A stretch of 61,126 nucleotides of DNA from Petrotoga sp. 9PW.55.5.1 (GCF_003265365.1 NZ_AUPM01000066.1:1-61126); one strand, 5' to 3'. Positions 18,168 to 27,011 are shown, numbered from the stretch's first letter. The notes: generated from the letters alone by a model not told the origin. A program made the numbers and translations.

Positions 18168-18992
18168 TTGATAGATTTAAAAGCTGAAGTGTATGGTGTG
18201 GAACTAGAAAAATTGGGAAATATTTACTATTATACTTATATGGGGATAGAAAAGATTAAATTGTTAGAACGGGTTTTAGTTCAAACTGAAAATGGCATTG
18301 AAGTAGGGAGGGTTGTACTTGGACCAGTTACTATGAATTTTGAAGAAATTGAGTATGAACCAAAAGCTATAGTTAGGAAAGTTAGTAGGGAAGATGAGGA
18401 GGTTATAAGGGAAAATCAAGAAAAGGCTAAGGAAGTAACTGAATACTCTAAAAGTTTAGCTCAGGAATTAAATCTTAAAATGAAGATTTTGCATTCAAAT
18501 TTCACTTTTGATAAATCAAAATTGGTTATATATTTTGGCTCTGATATTAGGGTAGATTTTAGAGAGTTAGTTAAACTTTTGGCTAAGAAGTACAAAACAA
18601 GAATTGAATTAAAACAAGTTGGAGCAAGAGACGAAGTTAAGATGATGGGATCAATAGGTTTATGTGGACAAATAGCTTGTTGTTCTAGATTTTTGCGAGA
18701 TTTTTCTTCAATTAAAATGGAACTGGCAAAAACTCAACAGATGATGATAAACACCGCCAAAATTTCGGGAAGATGTGGAAAATTACTATGCTGTTTAAAA
18801 TATGAAAATCAATTTTATGAAGAGGTTTTAAAAAACGTTCCCAATGAAAACACCATGATAGAATACGAAGGAGTTCCTGCGAAGGTGGTTACAGTAAACG
18901 TATTTCTCAAAGAAGTAACTTTACAAGTTATTGAAGAAAACCAACCAATACTGGTTAAAGTACCCTTTTCATATTTCAACAACAATGCTTAA
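18168..18992 (+). CDS. ricT: PSP1-domain protein (RicT/YaaT family)
   Basis: A 274-residue protein of the PSP1 C-terminal family. Eight cysteines sit in the diagnostic pair of motifs GLCGQIACCSRFL and SGRCGKLLCCLKYE. In B. subtilis the RicA-RicF-RicT complex carries [4Fe-4S] clusters and controls RNA maturation with RNase Y; whether that holds here is inference. RicA and RicF homologues are not in the window. TTG start, 8 bases after GGGAGTG. Confidence 0.88.
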   Translation: MIDLKAEVYGVELEKLGNIYYYTYMGIEKIKLLERVLVQTENGIEVGRVVLGPVTMNFEEIEYEPKAIVRKVSREDEEVIRENQEKAKEVTEYSKSLAQELNLKMKILHSNFTFDKSKLVIYFGSDIRVDFRELVKLLAKKYKTRIELKQVGARDEVKMMGSIGLCGQIACCSRFLRDFSSIKMELAKTQQMMINTAKISGRCGKLLCCLKYENQFYEEVLKNVPNENTMIEYEGVPAKVVTVNVFLKEVTLQVIEENQPILVKVPFSYFNNNA

Positions 18993-19027
18993 ATAATTAA
19001 TTATCCAAAAAAGTGAGTCGGTAAATT

Positions 19028-19237
19028 ATGAAACCAATTTCTGCTATATTAATAACTGTCGGAATTGTTTTAGTAATATTAGGATTGATGTTAGCTTTTA
19101 ATTTTAAATTAGGCCGTTTACCCGGTGATATTTTGATTAAAAGAGAAAATGTAGTTATCTATATACCGATAACCACTATGCTTATTATAAGTGGAATTAT
19201 CACTTTGATATCGTTTATCATAAGAAGATTTTTTTAA
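19028..19237 (+). CDS. DUF2905 small membrane protein
   Basis: A 69-residue protein with two hydrophobic segments (about 5-24 and 45-66) separated by FKLGRLPGDILIKRENVVIYIP, the conserved core of the DUF2905 family. Function unknown. It is in the same direction as its neighbours, 35 bases after ricT and 40 before transketolase. Confidence 0.85.
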   Translation: MKPISAILITVGIVLVILGLMLAFNFKLGRLPGDILIKRENVVIYIPITTMLIISGIITLISFIIRRFF

Positions 19238-19277
19238 ATTTTAATATGAAGAACAAAAAAAGTCGGAGGTGGATTTT

Positions 19278-21173
19278 TTGAAAAAAAGTTTAAAAGAGTT
19301 GAAAGAACTATCCGTTTTAGCAAGAGGCGATATATTAAAAATGACAACAGTTGCAAGCTCAGGCCATCCGGCTGGATCGATGTCTTCAATAGATATGTAT
19401 CTTTCTGTATTAAACAGGGCAAATATATTTCCTGAAGATCCTTTTAATCCTGATAGAGACAGGTTGGTAGTAAGTCATGGTCATACCTCACCTGGGTTTT
19501 ATGCAGCGCTTGGAAGGATGGGATTTTTGAATACAGAAGAATTAATTACTGGGTTTAGACATGCAGGAAGTATCTTTGAAGGACATGTTACTCGTGGGAT
19601 TCCTGGGGTAGAATGGTCGACTGGGAATTTAGGTCAAGGTTTATCCGCTGGTGTTGGTATGGCGCTAGCTGCTAAGATGAGAAACAAGGACTATAAGGTG
19701 TATGTATTTTCAAGTGACGGGGAAAGTCCAAAAGGGCAATTAGCAGAAGCAAGAAGAACAGCAAGAAAAGAAGATTTAAATAATTTGATAGTATTAGTTG
19801 ATTACAACGATATACAAATATCTGGAAGGGCAAGGGATATACTATCAGTAAACATAGTAGGAGAGTACAAAGCCGCTGGGTGGAATGTTATAGAGATAGA
19901 GGGACATGATTTCAATCAGATAAACAAAGCTCTTGAAGTAGCTGAAAATCAAAAGATTGGACCAACAGTTATAGTTGCAAAAACAATAATAGGTAAAGGT
20001 GTATCTTTTATGGAAAACACACCAACTTACCATGGTAAGGCTCTAAGTTTAGAACAATTAGACAAAGCTTTAAAAGAATTAGGGTTGGAAAATGATGTAG
20101 AAAAGTATATCGAAAAAAGGAAAAAGTTATCTTTAAAAAGAGAAAAATTTTCATATGCCAATATCGACTTAGATGTAGATACAGGTAAACCAAAGATATA
20201 TAATAAAGGAGAAAAGGTTGCGAACCGTAATGCATTTGGTAATGCTATTGCAGATATTGCTGGACTAAATAAAGACAAATTTCCAGTTGCAGCTGTAGAT
20301 TGTGATTTAAAACCATCAGTTAAACTTGAAAAATTTGAAAAAGTTAACCCCGAAGGATACGTACAAATTGGAATTCAAGAACACAACGCAGCAACTATTG
20401 CTGGAGCTATGTCTGTTAGTGGAGTGTTGACATTCTTTGTAGATTTTGGGGTATTTGGGCTAGATGAAACATTCAATCAGCAAAGATTAAATGATGTAAA
20501 CCACGCAAACTTAAAAACAGTGGTAACTCATTGTGGAACTGATGTAGGAGAAGACGGTAAAACACATCATGAAGTTAATTACATAGGACTCATCAGAAGT
20601 TTGTACAACACAAAATTAATAGTACCATGTGATGCCAATCAAACAGATAAAGCAGTAAGATATGCGGCAAAAACACCTGGAAACATTGTAATAGCTTTAG
20701 GAAGATCTAACTTGCCCATTTTATTAAACGAAGATGATGATGTTTTTTACGATGAAAATTATGAATTCACTTATGGTAAATTAGATATCTTTAGAAAAGG
20801 GCAAGAACTAACAATATTCACATACGGAAGCTTCACACATCTAGCTGTAAAAGCTGCGGATAAACTAAAAGAAGAAGGAATAAATATAACCGTTGTAGGT
20901 GTTCCTACCCCCTTAGAGTTTGATATAAACCAAGTGAAAGAATATGTAGATGGAAAGATAGTATTGACTTTAGAAGATCACAACGTTGAAAATGGATTAT
21001 CAAACGAATTATCAAAGGGGTTTATAAAAAATGGTCTGCAGCCATCATACTTTGAACCTATGGGTTTGAAGGATTATGCACCATCAGGAACTATAGACGA
21101 TTTATTGAAAATAAACGGATTTGATGTAGAATCTTTGGTAAATAAGATGAAAGGATTAATCGAAAAGAAATGA
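19278..21173 (+). CDS. tkt: Transketolase
   Basis: A single-chain transketolase of about 631 residues, moving two-carbon units between pentose and triose/hexose phosphates with thiamine diphosphate. The N-terminal half has SSGHPAGSMSS and the TPP/Mg motif beginning FSSDGESPKGQ and ending VLVDYND; the middle has the Glu-containing QIGIQEHNAATIAGAM and the C-terminal domain ends normally. It resembles the fused form of the split archaeal-type enzyme. A GTG at 19269 overlaps the CGGAGG site, so TTG 19278, 8 bases after it, is the likely start. rnc overlaps its end by 4 bases. Confidence 0.93.
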   Translation: MKKSLKELKELSVLARGDILKMTTVASSGHPAGSMSSIDMYLSVLNRANIFPEDPFNPDRDRLVVSHGHTSPGFYAALGRMGFLNTEELITGFRHAGSIFEGHVTRGIPGVEWSTGNLGQGLSAGVGMALAAKMRNKDYKVYVFSSDGESPKGQLAEARRTARKEDLNNLIVLVDYNDIQISGRARDILSVNIVGEYKAAGWNVIEIEGHDFNQINKALEVAENQKIGPTVIVAKTIIGKGVSFMENTPTYHGKALSLEQLDKALKELGLENDVEKYIEKRKKLSLKREKFSYANIDLDVDTGKPKIYNKGEKVANRNAFGNAIADIAGLNKDKFPVAAVDCDLKPSVKLEKFEKVNPEGYVQIGIQEHNAATIAGAMSVSGVLTFFVDFGVFGLDETFNQQRLNDVNHANLKTVVTHCGTDVGEDGKTHHEVNYIGLIRSLYNTKLIVPCDANQTDKAVRYAAKTPGNIVIALGRSNLPILLNEDDDVFYDENYEFTYGKLDIFRKGQELTIFTYGSFTHLAVKAADKLKEEGINITVVGVPTPLEFDINQVKEYVDGKIVLTLEDHNVENGLSNELSKGFIKNGLQPSYFEPMGLKDYAPSGTIDDLLKINGFDVESLVNKMKGLIEKK

Positions 21174-21943
21174 AAAACAAAAATGAGTTGCAGTTAACGG
21201 ATGAAGAAATTTTTGTTCTTAAAAAAATAAAAAAAAAGTTAAATTTACCTGAATGTATCAATGATAATATTTTATTTGTATCTTTATGTCATAAATCATA
21301 TGTCTTTGAAAGTGATAATGTCCAAAGAAAATTGGAACCAAATGAGAGGTTAGAGTTTCTCGGAGATTCCGTTCTTGAGTTAGTGATCTCCGAGTTTCTT
21401 TATAAGAATTATACTCTTTCAGAAGGAGAAATGTCTAAAGTTAGAGCAATTATTGGTAGTGAACCTATTTTAGCTGATATCGCTAGAAAGATTGGTCTCA
21501 ATAATTTTATCTTCCTCGGAAAGGGTGAAGATAAACAAGGTGGACGCGATAAAAATTCTATTTTATCAGATGCATTAGAAGCTATTTATGCTTGTATGTA
21601 TTTAAGCTGCGGCTATTCAAAGGTGAGATCGTATATATTGAATTATTTGAAAGAGTATGTTGACGATGCCGTAGAAGGGAATCTTTTTCTTGATTATAAA
21701 ACAAAATTACAGGAGTTAACTCAAGAAAAAAACAAAAAGTTGCCTGAATATATTTTATTAAAGGCTTCTGGCCCTTCACATTTAAGAAAGTATAAAGTTG
21801 CTGTTAAGCTTGAAGAACAAGTGCTTGGAATTGGAGAAGGTTTTTCAAAAAAAATCGCGGAACAGTTAGCTGCCAAGAGTGCATGTGAAAAGTTTTTGAA
21901 AGAAAATAATCAAGGTGAAAAAAATGAAAGGAAAAAAGATTGA
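21170..21943 (+). CDS. rnc: Ribonuclease III
   Basis: A 257-residue double-strand-specific RNase that processes rRNA and structured mRNAs. The catalytic signature NERLEFLGDSVLEL and the second acidic cluster SDALEAIYA are intact; a double-stranded-RNA-binding domain fills about residues 170-247. The ATG overlaps the transketolase stop (ATGA) and has only a weak ribosome-binding site, so translation is probably coupled. Its end overlaps the next gene by 20 bases. Confidence 0.96.
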   Translation: MKNKNELQLTDEEIFVLKKIKKKLNLPECINDNILFVSLCHKSYVFESDNVQRKLEPNERLEFLGDSVLELVISEFLYKNYTLSEGEMSKVRAIIGSEPILADIARKIGLNNFIFLGKGEDKQGGRDKNSILSDALEAIYACMYLSCGYSKVRSYILNYLKEYVDDAVEGNLFLDYKTKLQELTQEKNKKLPEYILLKASGPSHLRKYKVAVKLEEQVLGIGEGFSKKIAEQLAAKSACEKFLKENNQGEKNERKKD

Positions 21944-22745
21944 ATTTGTGAAGTTACTAAAAACTTCTTCGGTTAGTTTAACTGGTGAATATTGTGCTTT
22001 AAATTGCAAACATTGTGGTAGGCATTATTTAAAAAATATGGCTAATATCAACGAAATAGAAGATATAGCAAAAAATGGGTACACTTCATTTTTAATAAGT
22101 GGTGGATTAATGCCTGATGGAAAGATTCCTTTTGCTGCCTTTAAAGATAAATTAAAATATTTGAAAAAAGAGTATAATTTAAGGTATAACTTTCATACAG
22201 GTTTTGTAGATGAGGAAGATTTATCGGTTCTCAAAGAGCTTTCAGACGTTGTTTCATACGATCTAGTTGGAGATAAAGAAACCTACTATGAAGTTTATGG
22301 AAAAGGTAATTTTGAAAAGATGTGGGATTCGTTCTTTTTGCTGTTAGAAAATGGTATTAAAGTTAAACCTCACGTAACGCTCGGGCTAAGAAAGGGTGTC
22401 ATTTCTCATGAGAGGGAAGCTATAAAAAGTTTAAAAGAGGTATCGGATAAGATAGATGAAATAATATTTCTTATTTTTATTCCAACGAAAGGTACAGAAT
22501 ATGAGTCTTATAAACCTCCTAAAATTAATGAAGTTGTTTTATTTTTGGAAAATGCTCGAAAAAATTTTCCAGAAACAAAATTAATTTTGGGATGTATGCA
22601 GCCAAAGGGTAATTATAGAAAAAATATACAAGAACAATTACTGGGTATAGTGGATAAAATAGTACAACCTGTTCTGCCAACTATAAAAGAAGCAGAAAAA
22701 AAAGGTTTTGAAATTTCTTATTCATATGAATGTTGTGCATTATAA
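21924..22745 (+). CDS. Radical SAM protein of unknown substrate
   Basis: About 273 residues. The radical SAM cluster motif is Cys24-x3-Cys28-x2-Cys31 (GEYCALNCKHC), followed by the SAM-binding stretch TSFLISGGLMPDGK. The C-terminus ends in a cysteine pair (YECCAL). It resembles small biotin-synthase-like radical SAM proteins but I cannot name a reaction. A GTG at 21915 lies inside the SD AAGGTG; the ATG at 21924 is the better start. It is next to a second radical SAM gene. Confidence 0.8.
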   Translation: MKGKKIEFVKLLKTSSVSLTGEYCALNCKHCGRHYLKNMANINEIEDIAKNGYTSFLISGGLMPDGKIPFAAFKDKLKYLKKEYNLRYNFHTGFVDEEDLSVLKELSDVVSYDLVGDKETYYEVYGKGNFEKMWDSFFLLLENGIKVKPHVTLGLRKGVISHEREAIKSLKEVSDKIDEIIFLIFIPTKGTEYESYKPPKINEVVLFLENARKNFPETKLILGCMQPKGNYRKNIQEQLLGIVDKIVQPVLPTIKEAEKKGFEISYSYECCAL

Positions 22746-22764
22746 CTATTAAACGATAGATAAA

Positions 22765-23745
22765 TTGGAGGAGGGAGTACAAATTTTACCTTCTTATATA
22801 AAATTATATGAAAGTGGTGTACTTCATAAAAGAAGAGATTATCTAATAAAAAAATTAGATTCATGTGATATTTGCCCAAGAGAGTGTAAAATAAACAGAC
22901 TTGAAAAGATCGGAGGTTGCAAGGTAGGAAATGAGGTGAAAATATCGGAATATGTTTTGTATCCTGGAGAAGAACCAGTTTTAAAAGGTGAGAATGGAGC
23001 AGGTGGTGTTTTCTTTAGTAATTGTACAATGAGGTGTATTTACTGTCAAAACTTCAATTTTAGTCAATTAGGTCATGGGAAAATCATCTCTAATGTGCAA
23101 TTGGGTGAAATTTTTTTAAAATTGCAATTCGATATGAAAGCTGCTAATTTAGATTTAGTAACCGCTACTCCATATTTACCATTTATCTTTGATGCACTAA
23201 TATACGCAATAGAACACGGGTTTACTTTACCTATTGTTTGGAATACATCTTCATATGAAAAGTTAGAAACGCTGAGAATTTTGGAAGATGTTGTCGATAT
23301 CTATCTTGCTGATATAAGGTACACGAGTAATATTATAGGAAAAAGATATTCGGGTGTGAAAGATTATTGGATTCAAGCTCAATTAGCAATAAAAGAAATG
23401 TACAGGCAGGTAGGAGATAATTTTATATTAGACGATACAGGGGCTTTAAAAAGGGGCATGATCGTTAGGATACTGGTCCTTCCGAACCTAATCAATCAGT
23501 CGAAAGAGGCTTTAAGGTTTTTAAAATATGAAATATCTCAAAACATTCACATTAGTTTGATGGATCAGTATGTTCCTGTATATAAAGCTAAAAAAGACGA
23601 TAAACTAAATCGTTACTTATATAAACACGAATATGATGAAGTTTTAGATTACTTTAATGAATTAGGATTTGAAAATGGTTGGATGCAAAAGCATAAATTA
23701 AAAGAAATTGATTCTATCAATAATTTTTCTACTATTAAAGTTTAG
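22765..23745 (+). CDS. Radical SAM protein, pyruvate formate-lyase-activating-enzyme-like
   Basis: About 320 residues. An N-terminal cysteine cluster (CDICPRECKINR with a further Cys in GGCKVG) precedes the radical SAM motif CTMRCIYCQN (C-x3-C-x2-C). This layout is typical of the PflA-like proteins often annotated as putative PFL-activating enzymes; no glycyl-radical partner is nearby. The only ordinary start is TTG 22765, which overlaps the SD GGAGGAGG; an ATT codon at 22783 lies exactly 8 bases after AGGAGG and may be the real start. Confidence 0.82.
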   Translation: MEEGVQILPSYIKLYESGVLHKRRDYLIKKLDSCDICPRECKINRLEKIGGCKVGNEVKISEYVLYPGEEPVLKGENGAGGVFFSNCTMRCIYCQNFNFSQLGHGKIISNVQLGEIFLKLQFDMKAANLDLVTATPYLPFIFDALIYAIEHGFTLPIVWNTSSYEKLETLRILEDVVDIYLADIRYTSNIIGKRYSGVKDYWIQAQLAIKEMYRQVGDNFILDDTGALKRGMIVRILVLPNLINQSKEALRFLKYEISQNIHISLMDQYVPVYKAKKDDKLNRYLYKHEYDEVLDYFNELGFENGWMQKHKLKEIDSINNFSTIKV

Positions 23746-23783
23746 TAATTTATTTTTGATTTATTTTAAAAGAGGGTGATTTT

Positions 23784-25421
23784 ATGACCGATGCAGATTT
23801 AATGAAATCTGTTTTAGATCAATTGCAAGATGGGATAATGGCTATAGATGAAAGAGAAAATATTTTTTATATCAATGATGCTGCGTGTAAAATTTTGGAA
23901 GTTGAAAAAGATAAAATTACAAATCAAAATGTAGTAGAGAATGTTCCAAATACAAGATTACATATTGTATTAAGAACTGGGGAAGCGGAATATGATAAAT
24001 TACAAAATTTGGGGAATAAAGTAATATTAACGTCTCGCATCCCTATTAAAAACGAAAAGAATGAAACTATAGCAGTAGCGGCTGTTTTTCGTGATATCAC
24101 TACTATACAAAAATTAGCCGAAGAAATAACTAATTTAAGAGAGTTGGAAGCATTATTGACCTCAATAATAGATTCAACTTCAGATGCTATTTCTGTGGCA
24201 GATCAAGAAGGAAGAGTTTTTATGGTTAACAGAGCCTACACCAAAATCACAGGTTTAACCCCTAGAGAGGTTATGGGGAAACCTGCTACTATAGACTTAG
24301 CAGAAGGCGAAAGTTTACATATACGTTGTGCCAGAGAGAAAAAACCCATCTACAATGTGAGAAAAAGATTAGCTACCAATAAAAAAGAGGTTATAGCAAG
24401 TGTTACACCTCTTTTTGTTAAGAGCGAATTTAAAGGTAGCGTAGCTGTAATCCACGATATATCAGAAATACAACGACTAATAAATGAATTAGAGGCAACA
24501 AAGAGAATGTTAAAAAAAGAAAAGGCTACCTACGATTTTAGTGATTTAGTTGCAAATTCTAAAGCTATGAAAGATGTTATTGCTCAGGCAAACAAAGTAT
24601 CCGAGGTAGATGTAGATTTACTGCTTGTAGGTGAGTTTGGTGTAGGTAAAGAAGTGTTAGCTCAAGCTATTCACAACGCAAGCAAAAGAAAAGAAAATCC
24701 ATATCTTAAACTTAACTTTGCTTTGATTCCTAAAGAAAGGCAAGAAGATTATCTTTTTGGTAAAAATAGCTATTTAGTTGAAGCTAATAGTGGAACATTG
24801 TTTCTAGAAAACATTGATCTAATGGATATAGAAGTTCAACAGAAACTGCTTTCTTTTCTTAAGGACAAAATTTTTGAAAGTGACCATCACGATTTCATTC
24901 CAAACGTTAGATTGGTTTTTGCAACTACAGAAGATTTAAAGATTCTTGTGGGTTTAGGGAAATTTTCAAAAGAATTATTTTACAAGATATCTGTGGTAAG
25001 TATTCTTATTCCCCCTCTTCGTGAAAGAAAAGATGACATTCCTGAACTTGCTCATCAACTTTTACATAGTTTAAATCAAAGGTATGGAAGAATTGTTTAT
25101 GGATTCACTGAAGATGCACTTGAAAAACTTAGAAACTATTCTTGGCCAGGAAATATTAGAGAGTTAGAAAATGTAATTGATAGAGCCATGCTTGCTATTG
25201 ATAACAGTGACCCGCTTGTTACTTCCTCACACATACCCGATTTAGTCGAAAAATCAGAAGAAATTAAAGGGACACTTAAAGATATGACAGAAGAATTTGA
25301 GAAAAAGATTATTATAGAACTTTTAGAAGTATGCCATGGAAACAAAACTGAGGTTGCAAGAAAATTAGGTTTAACAGTTAGAAATTTGTATTATAAGCTT
25401 GATAGGTACGGGATAAAATAA
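23784..25421 (+). CDS. TyrR-like PAS/AAA+/Fis regulator lacking the sigma54-contact loop
   Basis: A 545-residue regulator: two PAS domains (about 5-120 and 125-240), a sigma54-activator-type AAA+ domain (about 260-490) and a C-terminal Fis helix-turn-helix (GNKTEVARKLGLTVRNLYYK). Walker A GEFGVGKE at 283-290 is nearly normal, but the GAFTGA loop is absent (LFGKNSYLVEANSGT) and the Walker B region is GTLFLENID at 337-345, where family members have DE before I. Such proteins, like TyrR, cannot remodel sigma54 polymerase and act on sigma70 promoters. Targets are unknown; flagellar fliJ follows. Confidence 0.85.
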   Translation: MTDADLMKSVLDQLQDGIMAIDERENIFYINDAACKILEVEKDKITNQNVVENVPNTRLHIVLRTGEAEYDKLQNLGNKVILTSRIPIKNEKNETIAVAAVFRDITTIQKLAEEITNLRELEALLTSIIDSTSDAISVADQEGRVFMVNRAYTKITGLTPREVMGKPATIDLAEGESLHIRCAREKKPIYNVRKRLATNKKEVIASVTPLFVKSEFKGSVAVIHDISEIQRLINELEATKRMLKKEKATYDFSDLVANSKAMKDVIAQANKVSEVDVDLLLVGEFGVGKEVLAQAIHNASKRKENPYLKLNFALIPKERQEDYLFGKNSYLVEANSGTLFLENIDLMDIEVQQKLLSFLKDKIFESDHHDFIPNVRLVFATTEDLKILVGLGKFSKELFYKISVVSILIPPLRERKDDIPELAHQLLHSLNQRYGRIVYGFTEDALEKLRNYSWPGNIRELENVIDRAMLAIDNSDPLVTSSHIPDLVEKSEEIKGTLKDMTEEFEKKIIIELLEVCHGNKTEVARKLGLTVRNLYYKLDRYGIK

Positions 25422-25454
25422 TTACCTTATTTTTTATTTATGGGGATGTAAAAT

Positions 25455-25916
25455 ATGAAATTTAATTTTAAACTTGAAAGGTTAAAAGATTTAAAAGAAA
25501 ATTTTCAAGACTTTGCAAGGATTGAATTAGGGAAGAAAATTCAAGAAAGGATAAAAGTTGAAGAAGAAATTAAAGTAATGAATAGTAAGATTGAAATAAT
25601 CTCAAGAAATTTTAAAAGTGAGATTCATGACTCTATCCCAATAGCAAAATTAACTAGTTTAATAGAATACAGAGAAAGTTTGAATGAAAAATTAGACAAT
25701 CTTTACTTAGAGCTTAAAAAAAGAGAAATAGAAGAAGAAATAGCAAGAAATGATTATATCGAAGCAAAAAAAGAAAAAGATGTTCTTGAAAAGCTTAAAG
25801 ATAAAAGATACGAAGAATACAAAATTCAAGAAAAAAGGCTAGATATCAAAGAACTTGATGAAGTAGCAAGAAATGCTTACCATTTCAATGGAGGTAAAAA
25901 AAATGGACAAAATTAA
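25455..25916 (+). CDS. fliJ: Flagellar export protein FliJ-like
   Basis: A 153-residue, almost wholly coiled-coil, highly charged protein starting MKFNFKLERLKDLKE, the usual FliJ opening. FliJ works with the FliI ATPase and FlhA in flagellar protein export. FliJ sequences diverge quickly, so the call rests on length, start and helix pattern. No other sure flagellar gene is adjacent; a FliT-like gene lies at 38374. The end overlaps the next gene by 14 bases. Confidence 0.75.
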   Translation: MKFNFKLERLKDLKENFQDFARIELGKKIQERIKVEEEIKVMNSKIEIISRNFKSEIHDSIPIAKLTSLIEYRESLNEKLDNLYLELKKREIEEEIARNDYIEAKKEKDVLEKLKDKRYEEYKIQEKRLDIKELDEVARNAYHFNGGKKNGQN

Positions 25917-26355
25917 GGTGCTGTTTTTATGTTCTAGAAACTCTGCAAGAAGTCAAATGGCTGAAGCTTTTTTAAAGAAATATGGAGCTGATAGATTCGA
26001 TACTTATAGTGCAGGTTTAGAGGCTTCTGAAATTAATCCTTTCACTATTAGGGTTATGGAAGAAAAAGGTATAAGTATGAAAGATCATTATTCAAAGAGT
26101 TTAGATAGATACTTGAACGATAGGTTTGGTTTTTTAATAACAGTATGCTCAAAAGCAGAAGAAAAATGTCCCTTCTTTCCGGGTGTAAGTATAAGACTTC
26201 ATTGGCCCTTTGATGATCCTGCAACAGCTGCGGGAAGCGAAGAGGAAAAACTTGAGATTTTTAGAAGAGTGAGAGACGAAATTGAAAAAAAGGTTATTGA
26301 TTTTGTTGAAAATACTGATAAATACTCTAATATAAAAGATAGTTTTAAAGCGTGA
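25903..26355 (+). CDS. arsC: Arsenate reductase / low-molecular-weight phosphatase family protein
   Basis: About 150 residues of the LMW tyrosine phosphatase fold. The N-terminal P-loop is CSRNSARSQMAEAF (CX5R) and a further cysteine pair, CSKAEEKCPFFPG, is where thioredoxin-linked arsenate reductases keep their redox cysteines; the acidic loop reads HWPFDDPA. This favours arsenate reductase over protein phosphatase. ATG 25903 follows GGAGG; the open frame reaches 25873. The arsR-acr3 pair is 28 kb away. Confidence 0.82.
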   Translation: MDKIKVLFLCSRNSARSQMAEAFLKKYGADRFDTYSAGLEASEINPFTIRVMEEKGISMKDHYSKSLDRYLNDRFGFLITVCSKAEEKCPFFPGVSIRLHWPFDDPATAAGSEEEKLEIFRRVRDEIEKKVIDFVENTDKYSNIKDSFKA

Positions 26356-26435
26356 TTTTACTATTTTCATAAATTTAACGCACTGCTAAAAAAATTATGT
26401 TATGATGAAATCATAGAAAGTTAATAATAAAAATG

Positions 26436-26514
26436 CCTCTTTCTGTATAATGTCGATAATATGGTTCGACAGTTTCTACCAAACAGCCGTAAACTGTTTG
26501 ACTACAGTAAGAGG
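26436..26514 (+). ncRNA. Purine riboswitch aptamer, guanine type
   Basis: The conserved purine aptamer is complete. P1 pairs 26436-26447 with 26503-26514 (12 bp, one mismatch). P2 is 26451-26455 with 26467-26471 around an ATATGG-type loop, J2/3 reads TTTCTACC, and P3 is 26481-26486 with 26494-26499 around CCGTAAA. The base matching C74 of the xpt aptamer, which pairs with the ligand, is C at 26502 (GACTA), so guanine or hypoxanthine is predicted, not adenine. It lies ahead of the whole pur operon. Confidence 0.95.
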
Positions 26515-26536
26515 GGTATAAGGTATTTTATAATAA

Positions 26537-26578
26537 AATCCTACCTCTCTACTGTATAAGAGGTAGGATTCTTTTTTT
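26537..26578 (+). terminator. Riboswitch-controlled intrinsic terminator
   Basis: A perfect 12-bp stem (26537-26548 with 26559-26570) with a 10-base loop is followed by seven T (26572-26578). The left arm and loop (about 26543-26556) can also pair with the 3' strand of aptamer P1 (about 26503-26518, TACAGTAAGAGGGG), forming an antiterminator. Ligand binding locks P1, frees the terminator arm and stops transcription before purE: an OFF switch. Confidence 0.92.
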
Positions 26579-26594
26579 GAAGGGAGAGATTGAG

Positions 26595-27008
26595 TTGGAC
26601 AAAAAAGTACTTCTTATTTCTGGAAGTCAATCAGACGAGGTTTTTGTAAATATTGCAATTGATCTTTTTGATGAATGGAAGGTTGATTATGAGTACAAAG
26701 TACTAAGTGCCCATAGAAATTTAAAAGAACTCACAAAATTTATCGAAGAACTTCCTAAAGAAGAATATTGCGCGATAATCGCTGTTGCAGGGTTATCTGC
26801 TGCACTTCCCGGGGTGGTGGCTTCTCTTACTACGCTTCCTGTTATTGGAGTTCCAAGAGATGTTGGTCCTTTAAATGGTGTAGATGCTTTACTTTCAATG
26901 ATTCAAATGCCTAGTGGTGTTCCTGTTGCAACTATGGGTATAGGAAGCAGTGGTATGAAAAATGCAGCTTATTTTGTAAAGAGATTACTTGATAGCGAGG
27001 GTGAATAA
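26595..27008 (+). CDS. purE: PurE, N5-CAIR mutase or AIR carboxylase
   Basis: About 137 residues, the CAIR-forming step of purine synthesis. It has GSQSDEVF and SAHRNL, but the usual class I GGAAHLPG loop is replaced by GLSAALPG, which resembles the class II (direct AIR carboxylase) GRSNALSG. No purK is found in the operon, consistent with class II use of CO2. The frame opens at TTG 26577 within the terminator T-run; TTG 26595, 6 bases after AGGGAGAG, is the likely start. Confidence 0.9.
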   Translation: MDKKVLLISGSQSDEVFVNIAIDLFDEWKVDYEYKVLSAHRNLKELTKFIEELPKEEYCAIIAVAGLSAALPGVVASLTTLPVIGVPRDVGPLNGVDALLSMIQMPSGVPVATMGIGSSGMKNAAYFVKRLLDSEGE

Positions 27009-27011
27009 TAT

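Noticed and set aside
23746-23783. A -24/-12 sigma54 promoter ahead of the TyrR-like gene
   Set aside because: No GG-N10-GC pattern with the right spacing was seen.
26463-26470. GGTTCGAC as a tRNA T-arm
   Set aside because: It belongs to the P2 region of the purine riboswitch; no cloverleaf can be drawn. No tRNA was found in the window.
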